Source: Peribacillus huizhouensis (GTDB lineage Bacteria > Bacillota > Bacilli > Bacillales > DSM-1321). Taken from it: a stretch of 64,000 bases of DNA. The first letter of the stretch is position 1, and each line of letters opens with the position of its first letter. The notes below the pieces were generated by a model, which did no database searches, was not told the origin of the DNA, and saw only the letters and a program-made list of their open reading frames with translations. A program made the translations under genes and the position numbers. Of this stretch, positions 60,988-64,000 are shown in pieces. The stretch is taken from assembly GCF_014138605.1 (NCBI RefSeq), contig NZ_JACJHX010000001.1, forward strand, positions 558,001 to 622,000. The letters are read 5' to 3'.

Positions 60988-62721
60988 ATGGAACAAAAGC
61001 AGAATGGCTTAAAGCCATTTATTTCCCTTATTTTATCAACGAATATCCCAAAGGTTGCCCTCATTACTGGTTTAACTGCAAGTCTTCTAACCACTATTGC
61101 TGGTCTTGTCGTACCGTTATTGACTAAGAATTTAGTAGATGGTTTTTCCGTTGCATCTTTAAGCATTCCTATTATGATTGCTATAGGAGCAGCTTTTATC
61201 ATCCAAGCGATTATTAGCGGGATCTCCATTTATTTATTAAGCTTTGTCGGCCATAAAATTGTCGCAAGGCTACGTGACCGCATGTGGTTAAAATTAATTC
61301 GATTGCCAGTAAGCTATTTTGATAAAAACTCAAGTGGTGAAACGGTAAGTCGGGTCGTTAACGATACAAGCGTCGTACGAGATTTAATTTCAAATCATTT
61401 CCCACAATTTATCACAGGTATTATTTCTATTATCGGCGCTATCATCATCTTATTTGTCATGGATTGGAAAATGACACTTCTGATGTTAATTTCTGTACCT
61501 ATTACATTAGTCATTATGATTCCACTCGGTCGAAAAATGGCAAAGATTTCACGTGGTTTACAAGATGAAACAGCCTCATTCACAGGACAAATCCAACAAA
61601 CACTTAGTGAAATACGTTTAATGAAATCCTCAACCGCTGAACAAAATGAAGAAACAAATGGATTAACAGGCATTGATAAATTACTTGGTTACGGATTAAA
61701 GGAAGCTCGCATTTTTGCTTTAATCGGGCCAATCATGTACCTCGTCATTATGGTTGTCATTGTAATGATTATTGGTTATGGCGGTATGCGGGTAGCAAAT
61801 GGATCGATGTCAACTGGTTCACTTATCGCCTTTTTACTCTATTTATTCCAAATTATTATGCCGATCACCTCCTTTGCGATGTTCTTTACACAATTACAAA
61901 AAGCAAAAGGTGCTACAGAGCGAATTATCGAGATTTTAGAACTACCATTGGAGTCTGGGCAAGAGGGCATAGAAATGGATATTACAAATGAGACAATACA
62001 AGTTTCAAACGTGTCATTTGCTTATAGTGAGGATGAGCCTGTTCTTGAAAATATCTCACTTGAAGCTCGTCCTGGTGAAATGATAGCTTTTGCCGGACCG
62101 AGCGGAAGCGGAAAAACAACGATGTTTGGCTTACTCGAACGATTTTATGAACCTACTACGGGAGAAATACGAATCGGTAACACGCCAATTAATCACTTAT
62201 CACTTGATTCATGGCGTAGTCAAATTGGGTATGTATCCCAAGAAAGTGCCATGATGGCTGGGTCAATTCGCGATAATTTATGTTATGGTTTGAACGATTC
62301 AACACAAATAACTGATGAACGTCTATGGGAAGTAGCCAAAATGGCATACGCCGATCAATTTATTGAAGCTTTCCCGAAAGGATTGGACACAGAAGTTGGC
62401 GAGCGTGGTGTAAAACTATCAGGTGGCCAAAGACAACGGATCGCTATCGCCCGTGCTTTTTTACGTGACCCTAAAATTCTCATGATGGATGAAGCAACAG
62501 CAAGCTTAGATAGCCAATCAGAAAGTGTTGTCCAACAAGCATTAACACGATTAATGGAAGGACGAACTACATTCGTCATCGCCCATCGATTATCTACAAT
62601 CGTCGATGCTGATAAAATCATTTTCATCGAAAAAGGACAAGTAACAGGCATCGGAACCCATCATGAATTAACACAATCGCATAAATTATACCGTGAATTC
62701 GCTGAGCAGCAATTAGCATAA
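60988..62721 (+). CDS. bmrA: Multidrug ABC exporter BmrA-like (half-transporter)
   Basis: This 577-residue half-transporter has six helices (residues ~20-310) and one ATPase domain: Walker A GPSGSGKTT near 371, signature LSGGQRQR near 476, Walker B ILMMDEATASLD and the H-loop IAHRLST. The N-terminus (LVVPLLTKNLVDGFS), RLPVSYFDKNSSGETVSRV and GGMRVANGSMSTGSLIAFLLYLF closely follow B. subtilis BmrA, which works as a homodimer. CAGGAG precedes the ATG. Confidence 0.9.
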   Translation: MEQKQNGLKPFISLILSTNIPKVALITGLTASLLTTIAGLVVPLLTKNLVDGFSVASLSIPIMIAIGAAFIIQAIISGISIYLLSFVGHKIVARLRDRMWLKLIRLPVSYFDKNSSGETVSRVVNDTSVVRDLISNHFPQFITGIISIIGAIIILFVMDWKMTLLMLISVPITLVIMIPLGRKMAKISRGLQDETASFTGQIQQTLSEIRLMKSSTAEQNEETNGLTGIDKLLGYGLKEARIFALIGPIMYLVIMVVIVMIIGYGGMRVANGSMSTGSLIAFLLYLFQIIMPITSFAMFFTQLQKAKGATERIIEILELPLESGQEGIEMDITNETIQVSNVSFAYSEDEPVLENISLEARPGEMIAFAGPSGSGKTTMFGLLERFYEPTTGEIRIGNTPINHLSLDSWRSQIGYVSQESAMMAGSIRDNLCYGLNDSTQITDERLWEVAKMAYADQFIEAFPKGLDTEVGERGVKLSGGQRQRIAIARAFLRDPKILMMDEATASLDSQSESVVQQALTRLMEGRTTFVIAHRLSTIVDADKIIFIEKGQVTGIGTHHELTQSHKLYREFAEQQLA

Positions 62722-62749
62722 GATAGGAAAATACTATAATTTTTTGTTA

Positions 62750-62806
62750 AGATAAAGTGAACCCGCAATCAGTGAGGTTCTGCCCGAACATGCGGGATAA
62801 AATGAA
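62750..62806 (+). repeat. Minimal family A element
   Basis: GATAAAGTGAACCCGCAATCAGTGAGG is joined directly to TGCCCGAACATGCGGGATAA, that is, left and right family ends without the middle. Confidence 0.6.
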
Positions 62807-62815
62807 CATAACAAG

Positions 62816-62938
62816 AAGGTGTCCCTGAAATGTCTAACCATACACACTATATACAGTTCATTATTGTACTTTCACTCAATTTAACTGTATATGGTGGTTG
62901 TGGGGTCTGACTCTTTCGTTATGGGTCACCCTCTTTTG
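62816..62938. repeat. Family B palindromic element after bmrA
   Basis: ATATACAGTT and AACTGTATAT form the inner arms, CCATACACAC faces GTGGTTGTGG, and GGGGTCTGACTC plus GGGTCACCCTCTTTT lie on the right. Confidence 0.65.
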
Positions 62939-63002
62939 TTTTATTGTTTCTTTTCGGCTATGTTAAAACTCATTATTGATTTTGGCACTATGTTGATTGG
63001 AG

Positions 63003-63110
63003 CGATCCTACGAAAAATGCGAGACCCCACAGGCGCACAGCACCGAGAAGGCTCCCGGACCGCCCGCAGAAAGCGGACGCCTCTCTTTGCATTCACCAGG
63101 CAAGTTTAAT
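63003..63110 (-). repeat. Family R GC-rich repeat, degenerate inverted copy
   Basis: GCGAGACCCCACAGGCGC, GAGAAGGCTCCCGGACCGCCC and GCAGAAAGCGGACGCC are the reverse complement pattern of the 22734 repeat. It is GC-rich against its surroundings. Confidence 0.6.
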
Positions 63111-63209
63111 AGAGCCTTCTTTAATAAATGGAATAAAAATATTTGAAATAATTCTCCCTTTGAATTCTTAATTGAACCTGTTTTAAAAGCTAGAGAGGAG
63201 TAATATGTT

Positions 63210-63701
63210 GTGATTAGACCTATTGAAGTACGTGATGCAAAAAGTTTTATCGAATTAAGTAAAAAAATTGATGACTCTAATTTTATGTTATTTGAACCTG
63301 GTGAAAGAAACACAACACTCGAACAACAGTGCAAGTTCATCGAAAGAATATTATCTGAAAAGAAATCAATCATCTTTGTTGCCGAAAGTGAACATAATCT
63401 CGTAGGTTTTATCGCAGCATTTGGCGGAAATCTAAAAAGAAATCAACATTCCGCTTATCTCGTGTTAGGTGTCCTTGAAGAATTTCAAGGGCAAGGTTTC
63501 GCATCTAAATTATTCAATCAAATATTCGAGTGGGCAAGAAATAATGAAATATCAAGATTAGGATTAACGGTTATTAAAGACAACATCAAAGCATTCAATT
63601 TATATCGAAAGATGGGTTTTGTCTTGGAAGGTGAGAAAGTCCATTCGCTGATTATTAATGGAGAACCCGTTAATGAATATTATTTTTATAAGTTGTTGTG
63701 A
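63210..63701 (+). CDS. GNAT-family N-acetyltransferase
   Basis: This 163-residue protein has the GNAT fold: IRPIEVRDAKSFIEL at the N-terminus, LVLGVLEEFQGQGFASKL with the acetyl-CoA-binding Q-G-Q-G-F loop near residue 95, and LTVIKDNIKAFNLYRKMGF near 130. The C-terminal GEKVHSLIINGEPVNEYYFYKLL resembles RimJ/PhnO-like enzymes acting on small amines or protein N-termini. GTG 63210 follows GAGGAG. The acceptor is unknown. Confidence 0.88.
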   Translation: MIRPIEVRDAKSFIELSKKIDDSNFMLFEPGERNTTLEQQCKFIERILSEKKSIIFVAESEHNLVGFIAAFGGNLKRNQHSAYLVLGVLEEFQGQGFASKLFNQIFEWARNNEISRLGLTVIKDNIKAFNLYRKMGFVLEGEKVHSLIINGEPVNEYYFYKLL

Positions 63702-63913
63702 TAAACACACCCTTAAATCGAATTATTGCAGTTAACATGAACTACGAATCTAATACTCCCGTTCACCTTGTACCATATTTCATACGTTGCAACAAAATTA
63801 GTCATGTATTTATTCAATGGATTTTTCCGATCCAGCAAAAGTATCTTTACTATAAATTTCTGCTGAGTGAACCTTCACTTTATGGGAACCTTAGATATGA
63901 GGAGGGATAAAAA

Positions 63914-64000
63914 ATGGCCAGAAATAAAAAAATTTTAGTTCCCGAAGCACGAGAAGGTTTAGATCAACTAAAAGGTCGTATCATGAAAGCAAAGGGATAC
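63914..64000 (+). CDS. Alpha/beta-type small acid-soluble spore protein, 3' end outside window
   Basis: The first 29 codons read MARNKKILVPEAREGLDQLK, then GRIMKAKGY. This is the N-terminus of an alpha/beta SASP, which coats and protects spore DNA; EAR-GLDQLK includes the GPR protease-recognition neighbourhood at the usual place. GGAGGG precedes the ATG. The gene runs past base 64000. It supports a spore-forming host. Confidence 0.85.
   Translation, partial: MARNKKILVPEAREGLDQLKGRIMKAKGY

Noticed and set aside
63698-63910. 70-codon frame overlapping the GNAT stop codon and running up to the SASP gene
   Set aside because: No ribosome binding site of its own and no protein-like pattern; the region is the SASP leader.

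Overview
The window is a low-GC Firmicute chromosome segment and almost certainly comes from a Bacillaceae endospore former. Its core is a long block whose gene content and order follow the Bacillus subtilis yha/yhe region: yhaA, ecsC-ecsB-ecsA, hit, serC, trpP, yhaH, scoC (hpr), yhaI, yhaJ, prsA, yhaL, yhaM, yhaN, yhaO, yhaP-yhaQ, hemZ, yhaX, yheA, yheB, the YheC/YheD ATP-grasp family and yheE. Spore-linked genes (YjcZ-type peptides, YhaL, YhaX, YheC/D, and a SASP start at the right edge) agree with this. No rRNA, tRNA, CRISPR array or prophage was seen. Identifications rest on reading motifs and recalled family resemblance; no database search was run.

Layout. 1-5.5 kb: tail of an M20 amidohydrolase, a lone YlmA-like ABC ATPase, the ecsABC operon (minus), then about 1 kb without a conventional gene that holds a roughly 435-bp module in two tandem copies, each ending in a strong terminator. 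5.5-13 kb: hit, serC, trpP (with a TRAP-type triplet array over its ribosome binding site), yhaH, scoC, yhaI, yhaJ, several very small membrane proteins, prsA. 13-21 kb (minus): yhaL, the nuclease genes yhaM and yhaN/yhaO, and the yhaPQ exporter. 21-32 kb: YhzC-like protein, a DDAH-family hydrolase, hemZ, an unrecognised HEAT-like membrane protein, an HU protein, a VOC protein, yhaX, a YcgQ-family remnant, yheA and yheB. 32-37.5 kb (plus): four tandem YheC/D-type ATP-grasp genes and yheE. 38-40.5 kb: a PucR-type regulator and msmX, with a candidate cre site on the msmX promoter. 40.7-42.5 kb: a complete IS1595-family element with 8-bp target duplications and a passenger gene.

42.6-64 kb is metabolic and accessory. 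It holds a 52-residue zinc-ribbon protein, a DMT transporter whose stop codon lies in a 50-bp perfect palindrome, and a CocE-type hydrolase. An OpuC-type ABC transporter and a divergent GbsR/OpcR-type regulator are followed by three genes matching the cdhABC route (carnitine dehydrogenase, BKACE-type cleavage enzyme, betainyl-CoA thioesterase). Together these predict uptake of carnitine and conversion to the osmoprotectant glycine betaine. Next come a glpQ phosphodiesterase and a divergent ugpCAEB glycerol-3-phosphate importer, a decayed uvrA-like gene, a BmrA-type exporter, a GNAT acetyltransferase and the start of an alpha/beta SASP gene.

Intergenic spaces are rich in repeats of at least five families: (A) elements that begin ATAAAGTGAAACTTC, with modular hairpins; (B) long palindromes with GGTCAGACC arms at gene ends; (D/E) elements with a GAAGGACATGGG end; (F) elements containing CAATTCGCAAGC; (R) a GC-rich repeat. 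Family A and B copies sit inside or at the ends of operons, and a B copy supplies the yhaP stop codon.
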